A DNA stretch of 64,000 bases, from contig NZ_JAERQE010000021.1 in assembly GCF_016734765.1 (NCBI RefSeq), positions 21,480-85,479 of the forward strand. Direction: 5' to 3'. The notes under the pieces were generated by a model. It searched no databases and was not told the DNA's origin. It worked only from the letters and a program-made list of their open reading frames with translations. This stretch comes from Microvirga soli (GTDB taxonomy: Bacteria; Pseudomonadota; Alphaproteobacteria; Rhizobiales; Beijerinckiaceae). Below, piece after piece: positions 7,808 to 17,348 of the stretch (the stretch's first letter is position 1; each line of letters begins with the position of its first letter). The position numbers were made by a program, and so were the translations under genes.

Positions 7808-10273
7808 ATGGACATGACGGCATCGATCATCCGGTTTGGCAGCGAGCAGAAGGCCGTCGGCAAGACCCTCAATTACCTTGATCCCCAGAGCGCCCCCATG
7901 AGCGTCACCGGGCTTGCTGATGGGGGCTGGGTTCTCACGTGGCAAGAGTTTTGGCGAGCAGACAGAGCCGACATCTACCAGCAACGCTTCAAGGCCGATG
8001 GAACGCCCTTCAATGAGCGTGAAAAGGTTAACGCTTCCAAATCTTTTACAACGGAACCCCCGAAGGTTACGGCTCTTTCCCATGGCGGATGGATCGTCAC
8101 CTGGGAGTCGCCTTGGCACAATGAAGAGTCCGGCAAAGACATCTATCAACGACGTTACAATGCCGACGGCAAGGCCGATGAGGTTGAGCAACGCGTCAAC
8201 ACAACGCCTCGACGCTCCGAGGGTGTAAGGGATACAGGGGATCCAGGCATTGCCGTGTTCGACGATGGGGGATGGGTGGTTACCTGGACGTCCGTGATCC
8301 CCGGAGGGTCAAGGGCAGGAATCTTCCAACAACGATACAATGCTAATGGCGATCAGGTTGATGGCGAGATTTTGGTTTCCACGCCAGATTTCTCCGCATC
8401 GAGATCCTCCATCGACACTCTGTCCGACGGCAGATGGGTGGTCACATGGGTCTCCAACGCGCAGGACGGGTCCGAGAAAGGCATCTATCAGCAATGCTAC
8501 GACAGCGGCGGCACTCCTTCGGAGAAGGGCGTGCAACGGGTTAACACCTCTGTCGCCGGCATGCAGGAAGCTCCCAGCATCACCGGTCTCGCCGATGGCG
8601 GATGGGTCGTGACATGGCAATCCTACTACCAAGAGGGCATCCTCTATGATGTCTACCAGCAGCGCTATAACCAAGCTGGCGAGGCCATACGCGGCGAGAC
8701 GCGGGTCAATACCTACACGGCAAACTCGCAGTCGAACCCCAGCGTGATGGCGCTCGCCGATGGCGGATGGGTCGTCACTTGGTATTCCTATAACCAGGAT
8801 GGAAGCAGCTATGGCGTTTACCAGCAGCGCTACGATGCCGATGGCAATGCCCACGGTCCCGAGCAGAGGGTCAACGGGACGATAGATGCCAGTCAGTGGT
8901 ATCCGCAGGTGGCGGCAATCGGGGGCGAGGGAGCGCAGGACGGCTGGGTCGTCGCTTGGCTCTCCGGAGGGATCGGCAACAACTACGAACTCTACCAGCA
9001 GCGCTACGACTTCGTGACGGCCTTCGCCGAAGGCAAGGAGCTTGGGACCGGAACGGAGGGCAACGATCTCTTCCAGGTCATGGACGGCGGCCTCGATGAG
9101 GACGACACCCTTGAGGCTGGAAACGGAATAGACATCCTCAGGATGATCGAGCCCGGCCGCATCGACCTCACGGCGCCGGATGTCCTGACCGGTATCGAGA
9201 TCGTCCAGGGCTCCGGCGGAAACGACATCATCGTGACGGATAATGCGCGCCTCGTGGGCATCGTGGGCATTCAGGGCCATGCCGGTCGCGACGCCCTGCA
9301 CCTGAAGGCCGGCACCTACGACCTAACCGCCAAGTTCATCTCCGGCGTCGAGGCGATCGTTCTCCTCGGCACCGGCTCGATCACATTTGGCGACAAGGCC
9401 ACGGCGCTTCTTGCCAACAGCCAGAGCAAGGATGGCGCCATCTCCGTAGCCGGCGACACCTTCACCCTTGCGGAGCGGCAGCAGCTCTACACGCAGGGCA
9501 TCCGGCAGGTGACGGACGCCAAGGGCGTGCACGTCCTGGCCCCGAGCGTGCCTGACCTCAAGGGCGCATCAGTGCAGGAGAACGCCGCCGCCGGCACGGC
9601 AATCGGGGAACTCTCGGCGCAGGACCCCAATCCCGGCGACGGCCTGCGCTTCGACCTGATCGACACGGCCGGAGGTCGCTTCGCCCTGGACGGCAACAAG
9701 CTCGTCGTCGCGGCGGGCGCCAAGCTCGATTATGAGCAGGATAGCTCACACAGCATCGTCGTTCGCGTGACCGACGAAGGCGGCATCGCGCACGACCGGA
9801 GCTTCACGATCCAAGTCGGCGACGTGGATGTGGAAAGGATCTACGGCACCGCAGGCGCAGACGTTCTCACCGGCACGGGCGGCCGCGAGATCCTCTACGG
9901 GTTTATGGGCAAGGATACGCTCACCGGCGGCACGGGGCAGGATATCTTCGTGTTCGACAGCCGCCCGCAGAAGTCGAAGAATGCCGACACGATCACGGAT
10001 TTCAACGTGAACGACGACGGGATCTGGCTTGAGAACAAGGTCTTCGCCAAGCTCGGGAAGAAGGGCACGGAGATGAATCCCGCCCAGTTGAAGAAGAGCT
10101 TCTTCGCCATCGGCGACAAGGCCAAGGACCAGAACGACTACATCGTCTACGACAAGGCGAAGGGTGTTCTGTATTACGACGCCGACGGCTCAGGCTCGCG
10201 CTACAAGCAGGTGGAGATCGCGACGCTCTCCAAGAAGCTGAAGATGACCTACAAGGACTTCTTCGTCATTTAG
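7808..10273 (+). CDS. Large secreted repeat protein with cadherin-like and RTX-type C-terminal module
   Basis: This 821-residue acidic protein has no N-terminal signal peptide. Residues 30-400 hold seven repeats of about 54 residues, each with a core like LADGGWVVTW followed by YQQRYDADG and an RVNT spacer. Residues 400-570 resemble a beta-helix segment. Residues 580-670 are cadherin-like (ENAAAGTAIGELSAQDPN, then FALDGNKLVV and LDYEQDSSHSIVVRVTD). The last 150 residues contain degenerate calcium-binding nonapeptides (GKDTLTGGTGQDIFVF) and finish DFFVI. An uncleaved C-terminal signal of this type implies type I secretion, but no T1SS genes are in the window. Two ATGs (7808, 7814) follow a GGGGG site; 7814 has better spacing. 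The C-terminal module recurs in two other genes here. Confidence 0.9.
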   Translation: MDMTASIIRFGSEQKAVGKTLNYLDPQSAPMSVTGLADGGWVLTWQEFWRADRADIYQQRFKADGTPFNEREKVNASKSFTTEPPKVTALSHGGWIVTWESPWHNEESGKDIYQRRYNADGKADEVEQRVNTTPRRSEGVRDTGDPGIAVFDDGGWVVTWTSVIPGGSRAGIFQQRYNANGDQVDGEILVSTPDFSASRSSIDTLSDGRWVVTWVSNAQDGSEKGIYQQCYDSGGTPSEKGVQRVNTSVAGMQEAPSITGLADGGWVVTWQSYYQEGILYDVYQQRYNQAGEAIRGETRVNTYTANSQSNPSVMALADGGWVVTWYSYNQDGSSYGVYQQRYDADGNAHGPEQRVNGTIDASQWYPQVAAIGGEGAQDGWVVAWLSGGIGNNYELYQQRYDFVTAFAEGKELGTGTEGNDLFQVMDGGLDEDDTLEAGNGIDILRMIEPGRIDLTAPDVLTGIEIVQGSGGNDIIVTDNARLVGIVGIQGHAGRDALHLKAGTYDLTAKFISGVEAIVLLGTGSITFGDKATALLANSQSKDGAISVAGDTFTLAERQQLYTQGIRQVTDAKGVHVLAPSVPDLKGASVQENAAAGTAIGELSAQDPNPGDGLRFDLIDTAGGRFALDGNKLVVAAGAKLDYEQDSSHSIVVRVTDEGGIAHDRSFTIQVGDVDVERIYGTAGADVLTGTGGREILYGFMGKDTLTGGTGQDIFVFDSRPQKSKNADTITDFNVNDDGIWLENKVFAKLGKKGTEMNPAQLKKSFFAIGDKAKDQNDYIVYDKAKGVLYYDADGSGSRYKQVEIATLSKKLKMTYKDFFVI

Positions 10274-10363
10274 ATGAGGAACTCGGATCACCGCACCAGC
10301 GGCTGATCCTCGATCCTATCGAAGGCGGTGCGGCGCAGCACCGAGAGACTGCCGTGGGAATGA

Positions 10364-10397
10364 GAAGCCTCGGGTCGATGCGTCGACCCGAGGCTTC
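10364..10397. terminator. Strong bidirectional terminator between convergent genes
   Basis: A perfect 15-bp inverted repeat (GAAGCCTCGGGTCGA and its complement) surrounds a TGCG loop. It lies 90 bases past the exoprotein stop and 15 bases past the chemoreceptor stop on the other strand, so it can serve both. Confidence 0.75.
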
Positions 10398-10411
10398 TTG
10401 CTGTTCGGTAC

Positions 10412-12094
10412 TCAGGCGGCTTTCACATCAGTGAGGAAGCCTTGCACCTCGCGACTGAGGTCGCTGGAGTGGCGCGCCAGTTCCTGGGCGGCGCCAAGCA
10501 CGCGGCTTGCGGCCGTGCCGGTCTGTTCGGCGCCCTGCCGCACGTCGAGGATGCTGCCGCTGACCGATGCGGTGCCCCGCGCCGCTTCCTGCACGTTGCG
10601 GGCAATCTCGCCTGTGGCAGCGCCCTGCTCCTCGATGGCAGCCGCTATCGCCACGGAGGTCTCGGACATCTGGCCAATGGTGCTGCCGATGTTCTGGATC
10701 GCGCTCACCGCCTCGCGGGTCGCCTGCTGGATCTCGACGATCTGGGCCGAGATCTCCTCCGTGGCCTTGGTGGTCTGGTTCGCCAGCTCCTTCACCTCGG
10801 AGGCCACGACGGCGAAGCCCTTGCCGGCCTCACCGGCGCGGGCCGCCTCGATGGTGGCATTGAGCGCCAAGAGGTTGGTCTGGCCCGCGATGGTGTTGAT
10901 AAGCGCGATGACGGCGCCGATCTTCTCCGCCGTGCTGGCCAGGGCCTGAACGGTGACGTCCGTGCGCCGCGTCTCCTCGACGGCCGCGCCGGCGACCCTT
11001 GCCGACTGGGAGATCTGGGACGCGATCTCGCGGGTGGAGATCGACAGCTCCTCGGTGGCCGCCGCCACGGTCTGCACGTTCAGGGATGCCTGCTCGGCCG
11101 CCGTCGCAACGGTTTGGGACTGCACGTTGGTCTGCTCGGCGGTGGCCGCCATGGTCTGGGCCGTGCCCTCCATTTCGAACGCTGCGCTCGAGAGAGTCTG
11201 GGTGAGGGTTGCGACATTGGCCTCGAACTGGCGTGTGAGCTGATCGAGACGCTGCGCCCGGCGGGCCTGCGCATCGGCATCGACCGCATAGACCTTGTCC
11301 GCCTCGTCCTTGGCGATCAGCGTGTCCCTGAACACCTGAACCGCATGGGCCATGGCGCCCAGTTCGTCGCTGCGGTTCTGCGCCGGCACGTCGATCTGCC
11401 GCTCGCCTTCCGCAAGGGATCGCATAACCTGCCCGAGGGCCAGGATGGGCTTGGTCACGCCGCGGCCGATGAAGGTTGCCACAACGCCGATGACGAGGAC
11501 GATGACGGCCACGCCCGAAAGGAGCTTCAGGGCCGTGCTCCACACCTTGGCGGCGGTGTCGTCGGTGTAGACGCCCGAGCCAATGATCCAGCCCCAGGGC
11601 TTGAAGCCTTTCACGTAGGAGATCTTGCCGACGGGCTCCTGCGCACCGGGCTTGGGCCACAGATACGGCACGAACCCGGCGCCGCTTTCCTTCACCTTGT
11701 CGACGAAGGCGACGAACAGGCGAAGGCCCGTGGGATCCTTGTTCTCCGTCAGGTCGACGCCGACGAGTTCGGGTTTGATCGGATGCATCACCATCTTGGG
11801 ATGCATGTCGTTGATCCAGAAATATTCCTGGGTGTCGTAGCGCAGAACCCTGATCGCATCGGCGGCTGCCTTCTGGGCAGCCTCGCGGCTCAGACGGCCG
11901 GCCCGCTCCTCGGCCTCGTAATGCGCAAGGATGCCATAGGCCGACTCGACCACATGCTGGGTCTTGACCATCTGCGCCTGGGTAATCTCCTCGCGCAGGT
12001 AAAACAATGTAACGGCCATGATCGCCGCGATGCCGACCAGTGCCGTCAGCGTGATCGAATGGATTTTCGTCCCGATACCGAATTTCATGCGCAT
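10412..12094 (-). CDS. Methyl-accepting chemotaxis protein with single Cache domain
   Basis: This inner-membrane chemoreceptor of about 560 residues senses a ligand in the periplasm and signals to CheA. In order: a transmembrane helix near residues 10-30; an sCache_2 sensor marked by [15 protein letters not shown] and ending [10 protein letters not shown]; a second membrane helix around residue 190; a HAMP linker; and a long coiled-coil signalling domain with the hairpin tip [19 protein letters not shown]. ATGs at 12094 and 12088 are both possible, with CTGGGGG just upstream. There is no C-terminal CheR pentapeptide. No che genes are adjacent, so it is an orphan receptor; the ligand is unknown, though sCache_2 receptors often bind small carboxylates. 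Confidence 0.95.
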   Translation of the reverse strand: MRMKFGIGTKIHSITLTALVGIAAIMAVTLFYLREEITQAQMVKTQHVVESAYGILAHYEAEERAGRLSREAAQKAAADAIRVLRYDTQEYFWINDMHPKMVMHPIKPELVGVDLTENKDPTGLRLFVAFVDKVKESGAGFVPYLWPKPGAQEPVGKISYVKGFKPWGWIIGSGVYTDDTAAKVWSTALKLLSGVAVIVLVIGVVATFIGRGVTKPILALGQVMRSLAEGERQIDVPAQNRSDELGAMAHAVQVFRDTLIAKDEADKVYAVDADAQARRAQRLDQLTRQFEANVATLTQTLSSAAFEMEGTAQTMAATAEQTNVQSQTVATAAEQASLNVQTVAAATEELSISTREIASQISQSARVAGAAVEETRRTDVTVQALASTAEKIGAVIALINTIAGQTNLLALNATIEAARAGEAGKGFAVVASEVKELANQTTKATEEISAQIVEIQQATREAVSAIQNIGSTIGQMSETSVAIAAAIEEQGAATGEIARNVQEAARGTASVSGSILDVRQGAEQTGTAASRVLGAAQELARHSSDLSREVQGFLTDVKAA

Positions 12095-12372
12095 GCATGC
12101 CCCCAGAACCTGCAATATTTTTGTTTGTGATGATGCTCTGCCCAGTCCGACACGGAAGAACCTTCCGTCAGCTTCAGCTGAATTCTTGCGAGAGCAGAGC
12201 GACTATAACTTGGTGTTTTTAGTTAAGAAGCGGTTCATGCAGCGCTGAACGGCACGCATTTTCAGCGAAATTCACGCGCTGAACCCGACGCTCTATGGAC
12301 CCGCGCCTGCCGTTTCGCCTAACCTGGGGATTGTTCCCTAGGAACGAAGCGGTCTCAGGCCTGGAGGTTTCG

Positions 12373-13305
12373 ATGAAGCGATCGGACAAAGTCATCATCA
12401 GCTGCGCGATCACCGGGTCCATTCACACGCCCAGCATGTCCCCCTACCTGCCGGTGACGCCGGAGCAGATTGCCGAGAGCGCCATTGCGGCGGCGGAGGC
12501 CGGCGCCGCGATCCTGCACCTGCATGCGCGAGACCCGCAGACCGGCCGCCCGACGCAGAGCCCTGAGGTCTTCAAGCAGTTCCTGCCCGCCATCAAGGAC
12601 GGCAGCAACGCCATCGTGAACATCACCACCGGCGGCGGGCTCGGAATGAGCCTCGACGAGCGTCTCGCAGCGGCGAAATGGGCTCAGCCTGAGATCGCCT
12701 CCATGAACATGGGATCGTTCAACTTCAACATCTCCGGCGCAGGCGGACGCATCGCGTCGTTCAAGAACGATTGGGAGAAGCCCTATCTGGACATGACCAA
12801 GGACTTCATCCTGTCCAACACCTTCGCGCAGATCGAGCGGGGCATGACCGAACTCGGTGCACTCGGAACCCGGTTCGAGTTCGAGTGCTACGATGTCGGC
12901 CATCTCTACAACCTCGCCCATTTCGCAGACCGTGGGCTCGTGCAGCCGCCCTTCTTCGTGCAGGCCATCTTCGGCATTCTCGGCGGCATCGGGCCGGAGC
13001 CCGAGAACCTCATGCACATGAAGGCAACGGCCGACCGCCTGTTCGGGAACGACTATTATCTCTCGATCCTGGCCGCCGGCCGCCATCAGCTGCCGTTCGT
13101 GACCATGGGGGCGATCCTCGGCGGGCATGTGCGCGTGGGCCTGGAGGACAACCTCTACCTCGGCAAGGGCGAGCTTGCTCCATCCAATGCCGATCAGGTG
13201 CGCAAGATCCGCCGCATCCTCGAGGAGCTTTCATTCACGGTCGCGACCCCGGACGATGCGCGCCGCATGCTGCAGACGAAAGGGCCGGAGCACACGGCCT
13301 TCTAG
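12373..13305 (+). CDS. BKACE family enzyme (DUF849, beta-keto acid cleavage)
   Basis: This 310-residue TIM-barrel protein belongs to the beta-keto acid cleavage enzymes, which condense a beta-keto acid with acetyl-CoA to give a CoA ester and acetoacetate; the founder, Kce, acts in lysine fermentation. Seen here are the opening VIISCAITGSIHTPSMSPYLPVTPEQIA, the metal-site HLHARDP, the TTGGG loop and the late GGHVRVGLEDN segment. The start at 12373 has a GGAGG site five bases upstream and removes an unconserved extension. No lysine-degradation genes are adjacent, so the true keto acid is unknown; other members act on dehydrocarnitine or beta-keto adipate. Confidence 0.9.
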   Translation: MKRSDKVIISCAITGSIHTPSMSPYLPVTPEQIAESAIAAAEAGAAILHLHARDPQTGRPTQSPEVFKQFLPAIKDGSNAIVNITTGGGLGMSLDERLAAAKWAQPEIASMNMGSFNFNISGAGGRIASFKNDWEKPYLDMTKDFILSNTFAQIERGMTELGALGTRFEFECYDVGHLYNLAHFADRGLVQPPFFVQAIFGILGGIGPEPENLMHMKATADRLFGNDYYLSILAAGRHQLPFVTMGAILGGHVRVGLEDNLYLGKGELAPSNADQVRKIRRILEELSFTVATPDDARRMLQTKGPEHTAF

Positions 13306-13355
13306 AACGACGCGAAAGAACCGCGCCGACGAAGAGCCGGTGCTGCAGGTGCAGC

Positions 13356-13748
13356 CTAATCCTCGGAGCGGCTCGCGCTGTCGCGGTTGCGCTCGTATCG
13401 CCTTTTGAGCGGAAACACCGGCAGCCAGGACTCGCGCCGGATGGTCCAGAGCTCGTAAGTGGGCATCAGCTGGTCAGGGGCATCCAGCGAGCCGAGGTTC
13501 ACCTCTATTTCATCCGCGCTGCGGGAGAAGACGGACGAGCCGCAGCCGGGACAGAAAAACCGCCCGGCATAGTCACGCGTTTCGCCTTCGATCGTCACCG
13601 CGTCCTGAGGGAAGATCGCGGAGGCGTGGAAAAGGGCTCCGTGATGCTTGCGGCAGTCGAGGCAGTGGCAAAGGCCGACCCGGTAGGGGCGGCCTGAGGC
13701 CACGATCCGGACTTTCCCGCACAGGCACCCGCCCGTGAAACGGTCCAT
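13356..13748 (-). CDS. GFA (CENP-V/GFA) domain zinc-binding protein
   Basis: The 130-residue product has the cysteine pattern of the GFA family: CLCGKV near residue 8, CHCLDCRKHHGALF near residue 27 and FFCPGCGSSVF near residue 65. Together these can bind two zinc ions in the Gfa fold. The name comes from a Paracoccus protein proposed to speed glutathione addition to formaldehyde; most homologues have no proven reaction, so the call is limited to the fold. The ATG at 13748 has GAGGAGG about six bases upstream. It converges on the BKACE gene. Confidence 0.88.
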   Translation of the reverse strand: MDRFTGGCLCGKVRIVASGRPYRVGLCHCLDCRKHHGALFHASAIFPQDAVTIEGETRDYAGRFFCPGCGSSVFSRSADEIEVNLGSLDAPDQLMPTYELWTIRRESWLPVFPLKRRYERNRDSASRSED

Positions 13749-13919
13749 GCTGCGCCTCCTCCACAACTGAGCGGCGGAATTTTTACAACGGGCTGCACAT
13801 TCATTGCAATTGCCTGGATCCTGCACCGATTCAGACCACGCGATGCACGAGCGCTGTCCGGCTTTCCAATCCCGCGCAGGCATGCCTAAGATGCCTGTCC
13901 TAAAAACAGGGAGGAAACA

Positions 13920-15119
13920 ATGAAAACCCGTTACGTTCTCAGCGCTCTGGTGGCCGTGGCCATGACCGGAGCCGCGCAGGCGCAGACCTCGGTCAAGCTG
14001 GGTGTCCTGAACGACCGGTCTGGCGTTTATTCCGACCTCACGGGCGAAGGATCGGTGATCGCGGCCCGCATGGCCGCCGAGGACTTCAAGGCAGCCGAGA
14101 AGGGCATCAAGGTCGATATCGTGGCGGCGGACCACCAGAACAAGCCGGATATCGGCGCCAGCATCGCCCGGCAATGGTATGACCAGGAAGGCGTCGACGT
14201 GATCCTCGACGTTCCGACCTCCTCGGTGGCCCTGGCCGTCAACGGCATCGCCCGCGAGAAGAACAAGATCCTGATCAATTCAGGCGGCGGCACCTCGGAT
14301 CTGACCGGCTCGCAATGCTCGCCCAACACGGTCCATTGGACCTACGACACCTGGGCGCTTGCGAACGGCACCGGCGGCGCCATGGTGAAGCGCGGCGGCG
14401 ACACCTGGTTCTTCGTCACGGCCGACTACGCCTTCGGTCACGCGCTTGAACGCGACACCTCGGCCCTGGTCACGAAGGCGGGCGGCAAGATCGTCGGCAC
14501 CGTGCGCCATCCGTTCCCCGGTCAGGACTTCGCGTCCTTCCTCCTGCAGGCGCAATCCTCGGGCGCCAAGGTGATCGGGTTGGCCAATGCAGGCGGCGAC
14601 TTCACCAACACCATGAAGCAGGCAGCCGAATTCGGCATCGTCCAAGGCGGGCAGAGCCTCGCCGGGCTTCTCGTGTTCATCACCGACGTGCATTCCCTTG
14701 GCCTTCAGGTGGCCCAGGGCCTCGTCATGACCGAGGCGTTCTACTGGGACCAGAACGACCAGACCCGCGCCTGGTCGAAGCGCTTCGCCGAGAAGAACGG
14801 CGGTAAGATGCCCACCATGGTGCATGCGGGCGTCTATGCGGGCGCGCTTCACTACCTCAAGGCGGTCGAGGCTCTGAAGGGCAAGGACACCGCGCAGGTG
14901 ATGGCCAAGATGAAGGAGATGCCCACCGACGACCCGCTCTTCGGCAAGGGCAAGATCCGTCAGGACGGCCGCAAGATCCACGACATGTACCTGTTCGAGG
15001 TCAAGAAGCCGGCCGAGTCCAAGGGTCCGTGGGATCTCTACAAGCAGCTCGCCACGATCCCGGCCGATCAGGCCTTCCGGCCTCTCAATGAAGGCGGCTG
15101 CCCTCTCGTGAAGGGCTGA
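13920..15119 (+). CDS. ABC transporter substrate-binding protein, LivK type
   Basis: This is a 399-residue periplasmic type I binding protein of the branched-chain amino acid (HAAT) family. A signal peptide (MKTRYVLSALVAVAMTGAAQAQ) is followed by VKLGVLNDRSGVYSDLTGEGSV, the usual start of the first lobe. The ligand need not be an amino acid; relatives bind aromatic acids, amides or urea. GGGAGGA lies at ideal spacing before the ATG, and a strong terminator follows, so the gene is transcribed alone. No liv permease or ATPase genes lie nearby. Confidence 0.92.
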   Translation: MKTRYVLSALVAVAMTGAAQAQTSVKLGVLNDRSGVYSDLTGEGSVIAARMAAEDFKAAEKGIKVDIVAADHQNKPDIGASIARQWYDQEGVDVILDVPTSSVALAVNGIAREKNKILINSGGGTSDLTGSQCSPNTVHWTYDTWALANGTGGAMVKRGGDTWFFVTADYAFGHALERDTSALVTKAGGKIVGTVRHPFPGQDFASFLLQAQSSGAKVIGLANAGGDFTNTMKQAAEFGIVQGGQSLAGLLVFITDVHSLGLQVAQGLVMTEAFYWDQNDQTRAWSKRFAEKNGGKMPTMVHAGVYAGALHYLKAVEALKGKDTAQVMAKMKEMPTDDPLFGKGKIRQDGRKIHDMYLFEVKKPAESKGPWDLYKQLATIPADQAFRPLNEGGCPLVKG

Positions 15120-15135
15120 TCGCAACCGACAACGG

Positions 15136-15159
15136 CAGGGCCGGGTTCACCCGGCCCTG
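15136..15159 (+). terminator. Rho-independent terminator after the binding-protein gene
   Basis: A 10-bp GC stem (CAGGGCCGGG with CCCGGCCCTG) with a TTCA loop is followed by TCTGTTTG, 17 bases past the stop codon. Confidence 0.75.
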
Positions 15160-15197
15160 TCTGTTTGCGCATCGATCCGCGATGAAAGGAAGCTGCG

Positions 15198-15974
15198 ATG
15201 GATTTGGGCATTCAGGGTTTGCGCGTTCTCGTGACAGCGGGCGCTGCCGGCATCGGGCTGGAAATCGCCAGAAGCTTCGTGCGCGAGGGCGCGAAGGTGC
15301 ATGTCTGCGACGTCGACGATGCGGCGCTGGCCTCCCTGACGACGAGCGACCCCGATGTCACCCGCTCCCGCGCCGACGTTGCGAACAGGGCCGATGTGAG
15401 CCGCCTGTTCGACGAGGCGCTGCAAGTGCTCGGCGGTCTCGATGTTCTCGTCAACAATGCGGGCATCGCCGGCCCGACCGCGCGGGTGGACGAGGTCGAG
15501 CCCGAGGACTGGGATCGGACGCTTGCGGTCAACATTACGGGTCAGTTCAACTGCGCCCGCTTGGCCGTCCGGCATCTGCAGGAGAGCGACAACGCCTCCA
15601 TCGTCAATCTCTCGTCCGCGGCAGGGCGCTTCGGCTTTCCGCTGCGCTCCCCCTACTCCGCTGCGAAGTGGGCAGCAATCGGCTTCACCAAGACGCTGGC
15701 CATGGAGCTGGGGCCGCTCGGGATCCGGGTCAACGCGATCCTTCCGGGCGTTGTGGAAGGTGATCGGATCCGCCGGGTGATCGGCAGCAAGGCTGAAGCC
15801 CGCGGGATCAGCTACGAGGAGATGGAGAACGAACTCCTCCGGCACATCTCTTTGCGAACGGCCGTGGCGCCGCAGCAGATTGCCGATCAGATCGTGTTCC
15901 TGTGCTCGCCCCGGGGGCGGACGATCTCAGGCCAGGCCATCGCCATCGACGGGGACACCCAATCCCTCGCATGA
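15198..15974 (+). CDS. Short-chain dehydrogenase/reductase (SDR)
   Basis: This is a 258-residue classical SDR, an NAD(P)-dependent oxidoreductase. Visible motifs are the cofactor loop TAGAAGIGLEIA near residue 13, NNAGIAG near residue 87, the catalytic serine in NLSSAAG, and YSAAK with the catalytic tyrosine and lysine. An acidic residue after the second strand (VCDVDD) suggests a preference for NAD over NADP. The substrate is unknown. AAGGAAG precedes the ATG. It sits between two LivK-type binding proteins, which may hint at catabolism of a shared hydroxylated substrate, but the terminator before it argues against one transcript. Confidence 0.92.
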   Translation: MDLGIQGLRVLVTAGAAGIGLEIARSFVREGAKVHVCDVDDAALASLTTSDPDVTRSRADVANRADVSRLFDEALQVLGGLDVLVNNAGIAGPTARVDEVEPEDWDRTLAVNITGQFNCARLAVRHLQESDNASIVNLSSAAGRFGFPLRSPYSAAKWAAIGFTKTLAMELGPLGIRVNAILPGVVEGDRIRRVIGSKAEARGISYEEMENELLRHISLRTAVAPQQIADQIVFLCSPRGRTISGQAIAIDGDTQSLA

Positions 15975-16098
15975 CCGGTCTCCTGTCCGGGATGGCCGAT
16001 TGGCCTAATCTCCAGCTTGCTTTCTCGGAGGACCGCCCGAGTATCCTTGCTCGTTCAATGCCATAAGAGAGCAAAGAAGAACGATGGGAGGACCAACG

Positions 16099-17271
16099 AT
16101 GCACCGTAGAACGCTTATCCTCGCTGCAGGCGCCGCCGCGCTCGTGGCTGCCGTCTCGGGCGCGCAGGCGCAGGAGACTGTCAAAGTCGGCCTGATCCTG
16201 CCGCTGACCGGGCCGTTTACCGCCATCGGACGGCAGGTGGAAATGGGTGCCAGGCTCTACATGCAGCAGAAGGGCAATACGGTGGCGGGCAAGACCATCG
16301 AGTTGATCGTCAAGGACGATGGCGCCGTCGCGGACGCCACGAAGCGGACGGCGCAGGATCTCATCGTCAACGAGAAGGTGAACGTGCTGGCGGGCTTCGG
16401 CCTCACGCCGCTGGCGCTTGCCACCGCACCGCTCGCGACCCAGGCGAAGGTTCCCGCAGTGGTGATGGCGGCGGGAACGGCGACCATCACGGAGGCCTCG
16501 CCCTTCATCACGCGCACCAGCTTCACCCTGCCGCAAGCGACCGAGCCGATGGCCGATTGGGCCGCCAAGAACGGCATCAAGAAGGTCGTGACGCTGGTCT
16601 CGGATTACGGTCCGGGCATCGACTCCGAGAAAGCCTTCTCCGGTGTGTTCACCAAGGCAGGCGGCCAGGTGGAGAACCTGCGGGTGCCGCTGGCGAACCC
16701 GGATTTCTCGCCCTTCCTGCAGAAGGTGGCCGATGCCAAACCCGACGCATTGTTCGTGTTCGTGCCCGCAGGCCAGGGCGCGCAGTTCATGAAACAGTTC
16801 GTGGAGCGCGGCTTCGACAAGAGCGGCATCAAGCTGATCGGACCCGGCGACGTCACGGACGATGAGGTGCTCAACAACATCGGAGATGTCGCGCTCGGCG
16901 CCATCACCACGCACCATTACTCGGTCGCGCATGACAGCCCCGAGAACAAGGCGTTCGTGGAGGCGTTCAAGAAGGCCAACAACAACATGCGCCCGAACTT
17001 CATGGGGGTGGGCGGCTACGACGGCATGCACCTGATCTATGAAGGCCTGAAGAAGACCAACGGCCAAGGCGGTCAGGCGCTGATCGACGCCATGAAGGGC
17101 ATGAGCTGGACCAGCCCGCGCGGACCGGTGTCGATCGACCCGCAGACGCGTGACATCATCCAGAACATCTATGTGCGGAAAGTCGAGCGCAAGGACGGGG
17201 AGCTCTACAACGTGGAGTTCGCCACGATCCCGAACGTCAAGGATCCGGTCAAGGCCGCCAAGGCCAACTGA
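16099..17271 (+). CDS. ABC transporter substrate-binding protein, LivK type
   Basis: This is a second periplasmic HAAT-family binding protein (390 aa) with signal peptide MHRRTLILAAGAAALVAAVSG and mature start VKVGLILPLTGPFTAIGRQ. It resembles subgroups often encoded near aromatic-acid or other carbon catabolism genes rather than the leucine-binding prototype; the ligand is not deducible. I use the ATG at 16099 because GGGAGGA lies just before it, although an in-frame ATG exists at 16084. A terminator follows. No permease is encoded nearby. Confidence 0.9.
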   Translation: MHRRTLILAAGAAALVAAVSGAQAQETVKVGLILPLTGPFTAIGRQVEMGARLYMQQKGNTVAGKTIELIVKDDGAVADATKRTAQDLIVNEKVNVLAGFGLTPLALATAPLATQAKVPAVVMAAGTATITEASPFITRTSFTLPQATEPMADWAAKNGIKKVVTLVSDYGPGIDSEKAFSGVFTKAGGQVENLRVPLANPDFSPFLQKVADAKPDALFVFVPAGQGAQFMKQFVERGFDKSGIKLIGPGDVTDDEVLNNIGDVALGAITTHHYSVAHDSPENKAFVEAFKKANNNMRPNFMGVGGYDGMHLIYEGLKKTNGQGGQALIDAMKGMSWTSPRGPVSIDPQTRDIIQNIYVRKVERKDGELYNVEFATIPNVKDPVKAAKAN

Positions 17272-17284
17272 TCTCAACACACAG

Positions 17285-17313
17285 GAAGCGCCGCATCACC
17301 CATGCGGCGCTTC
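17285..17313 (+). terminator. Rho-independent terminator between convergent genes
   Basis: A perfect 12-bp stem (GAAGCGCCGCAT and its complement) encloses a five-base loop, 14 bases past the binding-protein stop. The minus-strand kinase ends at 17349, so the hairpin may serve both directions. Confidence 0.7.
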
Positions 17314-17348
17314 TCACGTAGGATTTCTCAGAGAAGCGGGCCGCAAGT

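Noticed and set aside
10442..12130. 562-codon open frame antisense to the chemoreceptor
   Set aside because: It mirrors the MCP gene; composition is that of a GC-rich shadow, with no recognised motif.
16084..16098. Upstream ATG of the second LivK-type gene as translation start
   Set aside because: The ATG overlaps the GGGAGGA ribosome binding site used by the ATG at 16099, which also begins a perfect signal peptide.
15808..17280. 490-codon open frame antisense to the SDR and second binding protein
   Set aside because: It crosses two well-supported genes and has the His/Arg/Gly bias of a shadow frame.
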